Assembly (NCBI GenBank): GCA_035531755.1
Contig: DATKSK010000054.1
Span: 28,203 to 92,202, forward strand
Source of the DNA: Acidimicrobiales bacterium
Lineage (GTDB): Bacteria > Actinomycetota > Acidimicrobiia > Acidimicrobiales > UBA8190
Length of the DNA stretch: 64,000 bases
Direction of reading: 5' to 3'
Shown here: piece by piece, positions 39,842 to 47,692 of the stretch
Numbering within the stretch: position 1 is the first letter of the stretch
How the letters are laid out: each line of letters starts with the position of its first letter
Notes under the pieces: model-generated
Told to the model about the DNA's origin: nothing
Database searches by the model: none
What the model saw: only the letters and a program-made list of their open reading frames with translations
Made by a program: the position numbers and the translations under genes

Positions 39842-40106
39842 ACGAGGAGGAGCGCCCCTCGGGCGGAGGTGCGGCCCACCGCCGGTCCTGCACTCCGCGA
39901 CGCTTTTCATCATGGCACAGCCGGCAATCAGCACCGGCGGTGCCGTCCCTGGTCAGGGCGGTACGGACCGGGAGCCGACCCGGCGACGTGGGCCCGATCG
40001 ATGCCCGGCCCGCCGGGCCACGAACCGCCCCGACCCGCCGGAGGCGCAGAAGCGCCGCCGGAAAAGGCGGACCCGGTAGCCTGTGCCCGGATTCCACGGA
40101 GGGACG

Positions 40107-40217
40107 ATGCTTCATTTCACGGAAGAGGAGACACCGCCCGCAGGCGACGCCTTCGGCTGCCGGTGCCTGCCGGGGCCCGGGCGCGCGTGGCAGCCAGCGG
40201 GGTCGGCACGGTGCTAG
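40107..40217 (+). CDS. Leader ORF overlapping csrA
   Basis: 36 codons, MLHFTEEETPPAGDAF..., with GGAGGG four to five bases before its ATG. Its TAG (40215-40217) lies inside the csrA start, a seven-base overlap. Four GGA triplets flank its start (40097-40135), the base motif recognised by CsrA. A leader peptide coupling translation to csrA and open to CsrA autoregulation is an inference; no homologue is known to me. Confidence 0.45.
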   Translation: MLHFTEEETPPAGDAFGCRCLPGPGRAWQPAGSARC

Positions 40218-40534
40218 TGCTGGGTCGTCGTGCCGGTGAGGGCGTCATGATCGGCCATGACATCAAGGTCACCGTGATCGTCGTGGCGGGAGACAAGGTG
40301 CGGATCGGGATCGACGCACCGTCGGACGTCGAAGTGCACCGCGAGGAGGTGTACCTCGAGATCCAGCAAGCCAACCTGCGGGCCGCCGCGGTCTCCGCCG
40401 AGGGAGTCACGGGGCTCACGTCGGTCCTGCGCGAGCAGGTCGCCACCGGGCCGGAGGGGTCGGAGCCCCCCCGTGGCGCCGGCGACGCCGGTCAGGGCTC
40501 CGATCGGGGCGCGAGCGGCTCCGAGGCTCGGTAG
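40211..40534 (+). CDS. csrA: CsrA-family RNA-binding post-transcriptional regulator
   Basis: Starts MLVLGRRAGEGVMIGHDIKV, the CsrA N-terminal strand, continuing VRIGIDAPSDVEVHREEVYLEIQ. The core is ~62 residues and has the RNA-binding first strand and VHREEV; the extra ~45-residue tail is Gly/Ser-rich and not part of the fold. GTG at 40211 chosen by alignment to the family start. In flagellated bacteria CsrA represses flagellin translation and is titrated by FliW. Here fliW faces it with a 43-base overlap of their 3' ends. Confidence 0.93.
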   Translation: MLVLGRRAGEGVMIGHDIKVTVIVVAGDKVRIGIDAPSDVEVHREEVYLEIQQANLRAAAVSAEGVTGLTSVLREQVATGPEGSEPPRGAGDAGQGSDRGASGSEAR

Positions 40535-40959
40535 CCCGACTCGTACTGCACCACCTGGGCGGCCGCCTGCGTCTGCCGGTTCACCACCAGGGGGCCGAGG
40601 AGGTTGGCGGTCGGCCGTTCGCCCAGGGTGATGATGCAGAGCACGACGGCGTCGTCCACCGACGCCAGTCCGAGGCTCGCCACGTGCTGCTCGTCGATCG
40701 TGACCGTGTACTCGGGGAACAGGGCCCCCGCCACCGTCACGACGAAGCAGATCTCGGCCTGGTCGACCGACCGCATCAGGAAGAACGGGCCGTACTCGGG
40801 CGCGAGCATCTCGAGCCGGAAGCCACGCGCGCCAGGGAAGCCCGGGAGGCCGCCGGCGAAGTCGAGGACGGCGCGGTCGGGGAGCCCGGGGCCGGCGCCT
40901 GCCGTCGGTGCTTCGGTCTCCACCGCCTGCTCGCCAGGCCGGATTCGTGTGATCAACAT
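40492..40959 (-). CDS. fliW: Flagellar assembly factor FliW
   Basis: 155-residue CsrA antagonist and flagellin-binding protein. LDFAGGLPGFPGARGFRLEM is the FliW start motif; FFLMRSVDQAEICFVV, DDAVVLCIITLGERPTANLLGPLVVN follow. The C-terminus is slightly longer than usual (YRASEPLAPRSEP). It ends the flbD-to-fliW minus-strand run, 16 bases after flgL, and its final codons overlap csrA antiparallel. Confidence 0.95.
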   Translation of the reverse strand: MLITRIRPGEQAVETEAPTAGAGPGLPDRAVLDFAGGLPGFPGARGFRLEMLAPEYGPFFLMRSVDQAEICFVVTVAGALFPEYTVTIDEQHVASLGLASVDDAVVLCIITLGERPTANLLGPLVVNRQTQAAAQVVQYESGYRASEPLAPRSEP

Positions 40960-40975
40960 GCGTGCGCTTCTCCAG

Positions 40976-41908
40976 TCATCCTAGGAACTGCACGAGCGAT
41001 TGCTGCGAAAGCTGCGACGTTGCCCACAACGCAGCCTGGTACGACTGCTGCGCCTGCGCGAGTTGGGTGCTCACCTTGGCGACGTCCGTGCCGTCGATGC
41101 CGGACATCTGCGCCTGCAGCACCTGCTGGGTGTTGGTCGCCTGGTTCAAGAACGCCTGTATCCGCTGGTAATTGGCGCCCATCTGCGCTGCCTGCGTCGT
41201 CACCTGCGAGATCGCCTGGCTGAGCGCCTGCAGATCGGTGGTCTGGACGTTGTTGAGCGACGACGTCGTCCCCGCCTGCAGGTCCTGGGTGATCTGCGCC
41301 AGGATGCCGTTGCTGGCGAGGAGGCCACTGGACCCAGAGCCGAAGATCTGATCGCCGGTGAGCGCCACCGCCACCTGCTCGCCCGGGGCGACCGTCCGCG
41401 TCGGAGCCGATCCCCCGCCGACGTAATTGCCGTTCTGGTCGTACGCCTGGGCCACGCTGGCGGTGCCGGCGAAGATCGCCTGGCCCCCGTAGGTCGTGTT
41501 GGCGAGGTTGATGAGCTCCTGGCGGGCCGATGCCACCTGGGTGGCGAGCCCCTGGAGCGCACCGGGCTGGTTCGACAGACTGGCGCCGCTCACCGACTCC
41601 ACCACCTGTTGAGCCTGTTGCAGCGCCGACACGATCTGGTTCATCGTCGAGTTGCCGAGGGACAGCCAACCGGATCCGTCGTTGGCGTTCGAGGCGTACT
41701 GCTTGGCACGAGCCAGGCTGCCGTTGAGCTGCAGGAGGGCGGCGGCGCCCGCCGGGTTGTCCGACGGTTGGTTGATCATGTCGCCCGTGGACAGCTGCGT
41801 CTCGAGCGTCGCCTGTTGCGCCTGGGAGTTGTCGAGCCCCGAGATCAACTGGTCGGCGATGATCGTCGGCGTGTAGGAGATCGCCGCGGACCCCATGACG
41901 TCAGTCAC
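40976..41908 (-). CDS. flgL: Flagellar hook-filament junction protein FlgL
   Basis: 310 residues. N-terminal flagellin-like coiled coil (QQATLETQLSTGDMINQPSDNPAGAAALLQ), middle domain with AIFAGTA, and C-terminal D0 helix (ALWATSQLSQQSLVQFLG). It links the hook-side FlgK to the filament. The GTG at 41908 has GAGGAG six bases upstream; the ATG at 41896 is internal. It follows flgK by 34 bases. Confidence 0.94.
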   Translation of the reverse strand: MTDVMGSAAISYTPTIIADQLISGLDNSQAQQATLETQLSTGDMINQPSDNPAGAAALLQLNGSLARAKQYASNANDGSGWLSLGNSTMNQIVSALQQAQQVVESVSGASLSNQPGALQGLATQVASARQELINLANTTYGGQAIFAGTASVAQAYDQNGNYVGGGSAPTRTVAPGEQVAVALTGDQIFGSGSSGLLASNGILAQITQDLQAGTTSSLNNVQTTDLQALSQAISQVTTQAAQMGANYQRIQAFLNQATNTQQVLQAQMSGIDGTDVAKVSTQLAQAQQSYQAALWATSQLSQQSLVQFLG

Positions 41909-41942
41909 GATTCGCTCCTCGTTCTCATTCCGGCCGTCGTCG

Positions 41943-43292
41943 TCATGATGCCTGGATGAGGGCCTGCATCATGGTGCTGACGGTGCTGATCAGCTTGGCG
42001 GACGCCTGATAGGCCTGCTGGAACGTCAGCATCTGCACCATCTGGTCATTGGTGTTGACTCCCACGACCGACTGCAGGTTCTCCTGCGCCGTGGTCGCCA
42101 CCGACGTCTGCGCCTGCACCTGGTTGTTCACGGCCTGCACCTGTGCGCCCATCCCCTGGATGAGCGACTGGTACTGCTGGTCAGGGCCCACCGGCGCGTT
42201 GTAGAGCTCGGCCATGGCTTGCGCGTTGGCACCGTTGTTGGTGGCGTCGGGCATCGTGCCGGTGTCGGACGCCGCCAGCAGCTGGGGGTCGCTCACGATG
42301 GCGGCGTTGACGCTGAGCCCGGCGGCGCCCGACCCCTGGAACAGCGGGTCCGCAGCACCGGAGGCGCCGGTCGCGGTGAACCCGGCGCTCAACTGGGCGT
42401 TCACCGTGGAGGCCAGGTCGTTGGCGACGGCGTCGAGCTTGGACTGGTAGCCGGGCAGGTACTGGTTGACGGCCGCCAATTGGCCCGAGACGCTCCCGGC
42501 GGAGGATGGGATGGTGACGCCGCTGGTGTTGGCCACCAGGCTCATGTTCCCCGTGCCCCCGGTCGTCGTGATGGTGTCGTTCCACGCGCCCTGCACCAGG
42601 GTCACCCCCCCGATGTCGACGTTGACCGTGCCGTCGGTCTGCGGGACGGCGACGGCCCCGATCGTCGTGGCGAGCGTGTTCATGAGCTGGTTGCGCTGGT
42701 CGATGAGGGCGTTGGCCGATGAGCCCGAACCCTCGGTCGCCGTGATCTGCCCGTTGAGCGTGGCCACCTGCTTCAGCACGATGTTGGCCTGGGCGACCGA
42801 TGACGTCACCTGTGACTGCGCGTTGACCTGCAGGCTGTTGAGCTGCTGCGCGGCCTGCTGCAGGTCCGAGACGAGGTTCTGCGCGAGCGCCACGGTCTCG
42901 GTCCGGGGAGCGAGATTCGACGGGTTCTGACTGATGGCGTCCCACGACTGCCAGAAGCTGGACAGGTCCGCGGCGATCCCCGACGAGCTCGGCTCGGGAA
43001 ACACCCCCTGTGCGCCCTGAAGGACCTGCTGCAAGGCTGTGCTCTGCGACAGGGCGCCCTGGGTCTGCAGCGCGTTGGTGGCCAGGAGCCCGTCGTTGCT
43101 CTGGGTCACGCCCACGGTCCGGACGCCGTCCCCCACCCCGATCAGGTCGCCGCCGGGATTCGTCGTGAGCTGCGCACGCTCCGCGACGTAGCCAGGAGTG
43201 TTGGCATTGGTGAGGTTCTGGGAAATGGCGTCCATCGCCGCCTGCTGGGCGTCGAGGCCCGACGCGGCGATACTCAGTGCGAGGTCTCCCAT
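41943..43292 (-). CDS. flgK: Flagellar hook-associated protein FlgK
   Basis: 449 residues. The N-terminal rod-family motif is present (GLDAQQAAMDAISQNLTNANTPGY), as is the C-terminal QAYQASAKLISTVSTMMQALIQ coil. It is on the short side for FlgK (often 500+), the middle domain being reduced. It caps the hook before FlgL. Its ATG at 43292 is 15 bases after flgN; FlgN is its export chaperone. Confidence 0.95.
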   Translation of the reverse strand: MGDLALSIAASGLDAQQAAMDAISQNLTNANTPGYVAERAQLTTNPGGDLIGVGDGVRTVGVTQSNDGLLATNALQTQGALSQSTALQQVLQGAQGVFPEPSSSGIAADLSSFWQSWDAISQNPSNLAPRTETVALAQNLVSDLQQAAQQLNSLQVNAQSQVTSSVAQANIVLKQVATLNGQITATEGSGSSANALIDQRNQLMNTLATTIGAVAVPQTDGTVNVDIGGVTLVQGAWNDTITTTGGTGNMSLVANTSGVTIPSSAGSVSGQLAAVNQYLPGYQSKLDAVANDLASTVNAQLSAGFTATGASGAADPLFQGSGAAGLSVNAAIVSDPQLLAASDTGTMPDATNNGANAQAMAELYNAPVGPDQQYQSLIQGMGAQVQAVNNQVQAQTSVATTAQENLQSVVGVNTNDQMVQMLTFQQAYQASAKLISTVSTMMQALIQAS

Positions 43293-43307
43293 GACGCGTC
43301 CCGATCC

Positions 43308-43790
43308 CTATGCGGTGGCGTCGAGCATGCGGGGGCGGGGTGCCACCACCGACGTCGTCGCCATCGCGGTGTAGGACGGGCCGTCTCCGAGGAGCGCGAG
43401 CGCATCGGAGGTGGCGGCCAGGTTGCGGGCCAGGATCTCCCGGTTCCTGGCGCACAAGTCGTTGATCCGGTCCACCAGCGCACGCATGACCTGCCGGCGC
43501 TCCTCGAGGACACGACGCTCGTCCTCGTCCTGGGCCGCCTCGGCCAGCGCGCCGAGCGTCGGGGTCGGTGTCAGCCTCATCTCGGCGGCCACAGCGGCGA
43601 CCAGTTGTTCGCGACGACGACTGATGACGTCGAGACCCTTCACGGCCTCCTCGAACTCGGCGTTGTTGCGGGCCAGCAGCCGGGGCTTGCCGGCCAGCAA
43701 CACCAGCTGCTCCTGCTCGAGCCTGAACGCGAGGTGTTCAAGAGCTTCGCTCTCTTCGAACAGACAGACGACGAGGGCGTTCAATCCCAT
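43308..43790 (-). CDS. flgN: FlgN-like export chaperone
   Basis: 160 residues from ATG 43790; a GTG at 43853 would add 21 basic residues. It is almost all helical, starting LNALVVCLFEESEALEHLAFRLEQEQLVLLAGK and containing RRREQLVAAVAAEMR and INDLCARNREILARNL, the FlgN coiled-coil pattern. Place and length fit a chaperone for FlgK/FlgL, which follow. The pair of start candidates leaves the N-terminus uncertain. Confidence 0.85.
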   Translation of the reverse strand: MGLNALVVCLFEESEALEHLAFRLEQEQLVLLAGKPRLLARNNAEFEEAVKGLDVISRRREQLVAAVAAEMRLTPTPTLGALAEAAQDEDERRVLEERRQVMRALVDRINDLCARNREILARNLAATSDALALLGDGPSYTAMATTSVVAPRPRMLDATA

Positions 43791-43907
43791 TTCGGAGCTA
43801 TCGGCGGGATCCGCCTCGGGGTGAAGGACTCGGCGCCGAAACTTCGAGCTCACCGAGCGTGAGCGTGCGCTTGCCGCTGAGGGTCACCGGACGCGTGCCG
43901 CCGGGGG

Positions 43908-44441
43908 TCACTGCACGACGAAGCTCGTGAAGTACACGGCGCTCACCTGTTCGGCGGCGCCGTCGACCTCCGGTGCGATGCCCTGGCACAGCTTCAGGAT
44001 CTGCGCCTTGACCGATGTGCGCCCCCCCGGGGCGAGCAGCTGGTCGTAGGTCTGCGCCCCGAGGACCGTGATGGCGGCGTCGTCGAAGCGGGGGACGTCG
44101 GTGGACGTCGTCTTCGCCGCCAGTGTCGTGAGCTGCAGGGAGATCGAGGCTTGCACGAGGTGGCCGTCCGACATGTTCACCGTGAGCTGGTCCAGGGGGA
44201 GGATGGTCCCCGCGGGCACGGCCTGCCCTGGCTTGTAGTGCGGCTTGAGCAGCATCGACTTGGCCTCGAACCCGACCACGAGCAGGACCACGAGGATGAT
44301 GATCAGCTTCTTCTTGCTCTTCTTGGGCTTGCCGTCCTTGCCGTCTTTGTCGGCGCCCTTGTCGGCGCCCTTGTCGGCGGCGTTCTCGGCATCCGCCGGG
44401 AGCGTGGCACGCGTGCCCTGATCTGCGGCCATGGCGCTCAT
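43908..44441 (-). CDS. fliL: Flagellar basal body-associated protein FliL
   Basis: 177 residues: a cytoplasmic Lys-rich head with a KGAD repeat, one membrane helix (LIIILVVLLVVGFEAK, ~46-60), and a periplasm-side domain with LDQLTVNMSDGHLVQASISLQL. It stabilises the stator around MotB. The ATG overlaps the motB stop (ATGA). Confidence 0.93.
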   Translation of the reverse strand: MSAMAADQGTRATLPADAENAADKGADKGADKDGKDGKPKKSKKKLIIILVVLLVVGFEAKSMLLKPHYKPGQAVPAGTILPLDQLTVNMSDGHLVQASISLQLTTLAAKTTSTDVPRFDDAAITVLGAQTYDQLLAPGGRTSVKAQILKLCQGIAPEVDGAAEQVSAVYFTSFVVQ

Positions 44442-45247
44442 GGTTGGTCTGCCCCTGCGGTCAGGATGACGATGTCGATCCGGCGGTTGAGGGCACGATC
44501 GGCCGGGGTGTCGTTGGGCATCAGGGGATGGGTGTCGCCGAACCCCGTCGCCGCCAGGCGGTTCGGGTCGATGCCGTCCTGCCGCGAGAGCCGGGTGGCG
44601 ACGCTGGCCGCCCGCACCGCGCTGAGCTCTTCGTTCGAGCTGTAGGGACCACCCGTGATGGGCTGGTTGTCGGTGTAGCCCTCCACCTCGATGCCATTGG
44701 GGACGCTGCGAAGAACCGACGCCACGGCGTCGATCACCGACTGGCCCTCGGGCTCGAGGTTCCCCGAGTCGCTGGCGAAGAACACCTTGTCGGTCAGGAC
44801 CTGCACGACCAGGCCTCGGGTCGAGAGCGAGGTCGTGAGCACTCCCTGCAGGCCCTTGGCGTTCGACGCCTTCTGGACCTGCTGACCGATCGACTGGAGC
44901 TGGGACTCCTGGGAGGCGGACAACGAGGCCTTCGCCGCGGCGGTCGGCTGCTTCGCGGGCGTGGTGATGCTCGGGTGCTGCTGGACCTGCCGGGGGCCGG
45001 CGGTGGGCGTCAGGCTGTCGTACTGCTCCACACCGTTGCTCGACGGGAGGACTCCGGGATTGGGGGAGAAGCTCTGCTTGAACCCGAGGGCCAGGGCCTC
45101 GAACTTCTTGGAGTTGATGGTGCTCACGGCGAAGAGCACGATGAACAGGGCGAGCAGCAGCGTGATCATGTCGGCATACGTCAGCAGCCAGCGCTCCGAA
45201 TTCTCGACCTCCTCGGCCTCGGCCTCGGCGGCCAGGCGCCGTCTCAC
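44438..45247 (-). CDS. motB: Flagellar stator protein MotB
   Basis: 269 residues. N-terminal helix with the proton-carrying Asp (WLLTYADMITLLLALFIVL, Asp26), a plug/linker, and a C-terminal OmpA peptidoglycan-binding domain (VEGYTDNQPI, LSAVRAASVATRLSRQ, NRRIDIVI). All motor-critical positions look intact. It overlaps motA by four bases (ATGA). Confidence 0.96.
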   Translation of the reverse strand: MRRRLAAEAEAEEVENSERWLLTYADMITLLLALFIVLFAVSTINSKKFEALALGFKQSFSPNPGVLPSSNGVEQYDSLTPTAGPRQVQQHPSITTPAKQPTAAAKASLSASQESQLQSIGQQVQKASNAKGLQGVLTTSLSTRGLVVQVLTDKVFFASDSGNLEPEGQSVIDAVASVLRSVPNGIEVEGYTDNQPITGGPYSSNEELSAVRAASVATRLSRQDGIDPNRLAATGFGDTHPLMPNDTPADRALNRRIDIVILTAGADQP

Positions 45248-46035
45248 GCCGCCTCCCTCGACGATCGGGGGCTGGAGCTGCGCTCCTCCGCGGCCAGGAA
45301 CGACTGCAGGCGCGCCTGGATGAGCCTCGGGCTGCTGCCGGCCTGGATCGCCAGCAGGCCTTCGAGGACCATGCGCTTGTGGTGGACTTCGATCTCGGAC
45401 GCGCGCTTGAGCTTGTTGGACACCGGCAGCCAGAGCAGGTTGGCGGCGAGGACGCCCCAGAGCGTGGCGGTGAAGGCCGACCCGATGGCCGGACCGATGA
45501 CGTTCGGGTTCGACAGGTTGGCGAGCACGTGGATCAGGCCGATGACCGTGCCGATGATCCCGAGCGTCGGGGAGAAGCCGCCCATGTCGCCGAAGAACTT
45601 GGCGCCCATCCGGTGGCGCTCCTTCAGGGCGATGATCTCGCCCTCCAGGATCTCCTGGATCTCCTCGGGGTCCACACCGTCGGCGGTCATCTCGAGGCCG
45701 CGGCGGAAGAAGGGGTCCTCGACGCCCTCCGAAGCCTTGTCGAGCGCCAGGAGCCCGTCGCGGCGCGCCAGTTCGGCCAAGCTCACGAGCTTGCCGATCT
45801 CGTCGTTGGGGTCGTCCTCAGGAACGCCGAGGGCGGCCTTGATCACGTTCTTGATCTTCTTGACGTCGGTCTTCATGAAACCGGCGGCGGCGGCGGCGAA
45901 GGTGCCCCCGAAGACCAGGATGATCGGCGCCGGTTTGAACAGCAGCGTGGGGCTCGATCCGTCGACGATCATCGAGAGGAAGACCGCGGCGAGGGCACCC
46001 CCCACGGCGATCGGCGTCATCCGGTCCAGCTTCAT
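45244..46035 (-). CDS. motA: Flagellar stator protein MotA
   Basis: 263 residues, four membrane segments, forming the proton channel with MotB. Features: ILVFGGTFAAAAAGF, RRDGLLALDKASEGVEDPFFRRGLEM, GAKFFGDMGGFSPTLGIIGTVIGLI (the Pro near helix 3), and LWGVLAANLLWLPVSNKLK. It follows flbD with a short overlap and leads motB. Confidence 0.96.
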   Translation of the reverse strand: MKLDRMTPIAVGGALAAVFLSMIVDGSSPTLLFKPAPIILVFGGTFAAAAAGFMKTDVKKIKNVIKAALGVPEDDPNDEIGKLVSLAELARRDGLLALDKASEGVEDPFFRRGLEMTADGVDPEEIQEILEGEIIALKERHRMGAKFFGDMGGFSPTLGIIGTVIGLIHVLANLSNPNVIGPAIGSAFTATLWGVLAANLLWLPVSNKLKRASEIEVHHKRMVLEGLLAIQAGSSPRLIQARLQSFLAAEERSSSPRSSREAA

Positions 46036-46355
46036 CGCTCCGCGCCCCTCGGCTCATGGGTGCCCTGGTCGCAGGTGTCCTTGGCACCGGTGCGGCTGTC
46101 GGCACCTCCTCTGAGGACGCGGAGATGGGTGACGCACGCGACCTCTGACGGTTCGGCCATCCTGACGGCGAGCGCGAGCGTCGAAGCGCGAAACGCCCGG
46201 AACCTCTCGATGACCTCGTCCATGGACTCTCCGACGACGTGCTTGGCGCCGCTGGTCAGCGTGATGACGGTGTCCGGGGTCTCCTCGATCCGCTCGATCA
46301 GGTCAGGGTTGATCGCGATTCGCTCGCCGCCGTGAAAGCGCGCGAGGTAGATCAT
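46032..46355 (-). CDS. flbD: FlbD-family flagellar protein
   Basis: 107 residues. The N-terminal ~62 form the FlbD domain (MIYLARFHGGERIAINPDLIERIEETPDTVITL, GAKHVVGESMDEVIERFRAFR). The C-terminal 45 residues have no known domain. In Gram-positive clusters FlbD lies just before motA, as here; its role is not well defined. Its stop overlaps the motA start. Confidence 0.9.
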   Translation of the reverse strand: MIYLARFHGGERIAINPDLIERIEETPDTVITLTSGAKHVVGESMDEVIERFRAFRASTLALAVRMAEPSEVACVTHLRVLRGGADSRTGAKDTCDQGTHEPRGAER

Positions 46356-46473
46356 CGGTCCTCCAATGGTCGAGAGCCGGCGGTGAGGGCCGGCTCACTC
46401 CGGTGCCCCGCGACATCGCGAGGCGGCCCGGCAGGCTCAGTTCGAACTCGACGCGGCTCGAGGTCGGGACCTC

Positions 46474-46503
46474 CCCCCGGGGACGATTGCTCGTCCCCGG
46501 GGG
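46474..46503 (-). terminator. Hairpin terminator after fliC
   Basis: A perfect 13-bp stem (CCCCCGGGGACGA with its complement) and a TTGC loop, 18 bases past the fliC stop. It lacks a U tract but is the strongest hairpin in the area. Confidence 0.6.
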
Positions 46504-46520
46504 TCGGGTCCCTGAGCCGA

Positions 46521-47357
46521 CTAGCCGAGGAGCTTCAGGACCATGCCCGACGTCTGCTGGGCCTGGCTCAACATGGCCACACCAGACTGCATCAGGATCT
46601 GGTCCGTCGTGAACTGGGTCGTCTCCTGGGCGAAGTTCACGTCGACCAACCCCGAGTAGGCAGCCTGCAGGTTCTGCTGGCCGACTGTCAGGTTGGCCAC
46701 GACCACCGACAGCTGGTTCTGGGTGGCGCCGACGTTGGCTTCCACCGAGGCAACCGTGCTGATGGCCGACTGGACCGCCGTGATGGCCGCCTGGGCGCTC
46801 GCCTGCGAGCCGACGCTGACCACTGACGCCGAAACACCGAGCGCGCCGGTGGTGGCGGCACCGATCGTCAGCGTGAGCTCCTGGTTGGAGTTGTTGAACG
46901 CACCCACCTGCAGGCTCTGGTTCGAGAAGGTGCCGTCGAGCAGGGCCTTCGTCCCGTAGGACGTGGTGGTGGCGATCTGGTCGATCTGGTTCTGCAGAGC
47001 CGCGAACTCCTGCTCGTTGGCGTTCAGCGACCCGGTGTCGTTGGTGGCACCGTTGGCCGAGCTCAGCGCGAGCTGGTTCATCGTCTGCAGGATCGAGGTG
47101 ATCTGGTTCAGGGCACCGCTCGCCGTCTGGATCAGCGACACACCCGCCTGCGCGTTGGAGATCGCCTGCGAGAAGCCGTTGGACTGCGACTGCAGGCCCT
47201 CGGCCACGACGTAGCCGGCAGGGTTGTCGGCAGCGGTTTGGATCTGGAGACCGGAAGACAGCTCCGAGATCGCCTTGGTCATCGCCTGGTCGGTCTGATT
47301 CAGGTTGTTGTACGCGTTGATCGCCGACTCGTTCGTGTTGACAACGAGGGAAGACAT
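46521..47357 (-). CDS. fliC: Flagellin
   Basis: 278 residues, a compact flagellin of conserved D0/D1 helices plus a small central domain. N-terminus SSLVVNTNESAINAYNNLNQT and SELSSGLQIQTAADNPAGY; C-terminus VDVNFAQETTQFTTDQI and LSQAQQTSGMVLKLLG. The first codons differ from the usual MRINxN start. ATG 47357 follows a perfect AAGGAGGA. About 85 bases of 5' leader follow a FliA-type promoter, and the leader includes GGA near the ribosome site, as expected for a CsrA target. Confidence 0.97.
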   Translation of the reverse strand: MSSLVVNTNESAINAYNNLNQTDQAMTKAISELSSGLQIQTAADNPAGYVVAEGLQSQSNGFSQAISNAQAGVSLIQTASGALNQITSILQTMNQLALSSANGATNDTGSLNANEQEFAALQNQIDQIATTTSYGTKALLDGTFSNQSLQVGAFNNSNQELTLTIGAATTGALGVSASVVSVGSQASAQAAITAVQSAISTVASVEANVGATQNQLSVVVANLTVGQQNLQAAYSGLVDVNFAQETTQFTTDQILMQSGVAMLSQAQQTSGMVLKLLG

Positions 47358-47449
47358 CCGTTTCCTCCTTGGGTTTCAAGCTCCATCCGTGGAGCTCTTT
47401 GGCATGTGCGACCCCCCGGTCCGATGTGGGCCGGTTGGGACGACACCAT

Positions 47450-47477
47450 TCTTCGGCCCGAGGGCACGAATACTTGA
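47450..47477 (-). promoter_or_regulatory. FliA/SigD-type promoter of fliC
   Basis: -35 TCAA (47477-47474), 16 bases, -10 GCCGAAGA (47457-47450). Near the class consensus TAAA-N15-GCCGATAA. The same motif and spacing recur before fliD and fliM. Confidence 0.7.
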
Positions 47478-47605
47478 GGAGATTCCCTGAGCCCCCGTGG
47501 GGAGATCCCCCGGCCTCGCCGACCCCTGGTCGGGCCACCCCGGACGGCACGTCCGAGGCGCGCGTCGCGGTGGCGTCGTCGCGCCTGGCGGGGCATCGCC
47601 GACCG

Positions 47606-47633
47606 CTCAAGACAATTCCCGATCCGGCCGAAG
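47606..47633 (+). promoter_or_regulatory. FliA/SigD-type promoter of fliD
   Basis: -35 TCAA (47606-47609), 16 bases, -10 GCCGAAGA (47626-47633), identical in both boxes and spacing to the fliC site. Confidence 0.7.
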
Positions 47634-47692
47634 ACTAGGTCGGTCGAGCCGGTGGTGCGCCGGCGCACAAGCGCGAAAGGGGGTGACGGCGC

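Larger units (their letters stand above)
47358..47692. other. Divergent fliC/fliD control region
   Basis: A 335-base stretch between the divergent starts. It carries the two FliA-type promoters, described separately, facing outwards. There are no genes; the 5' leaders are about 85 (fliC) and 53 (fliD) bases. Confidence 0.7.

Noticed and set aside
39769..40106. tRNA-Thr as a genomic-island attachment site for the flagellar cluster
   Set aside because: No integrase, no direct repeat of the tRNA end seen at the other side, and composition stays the same.
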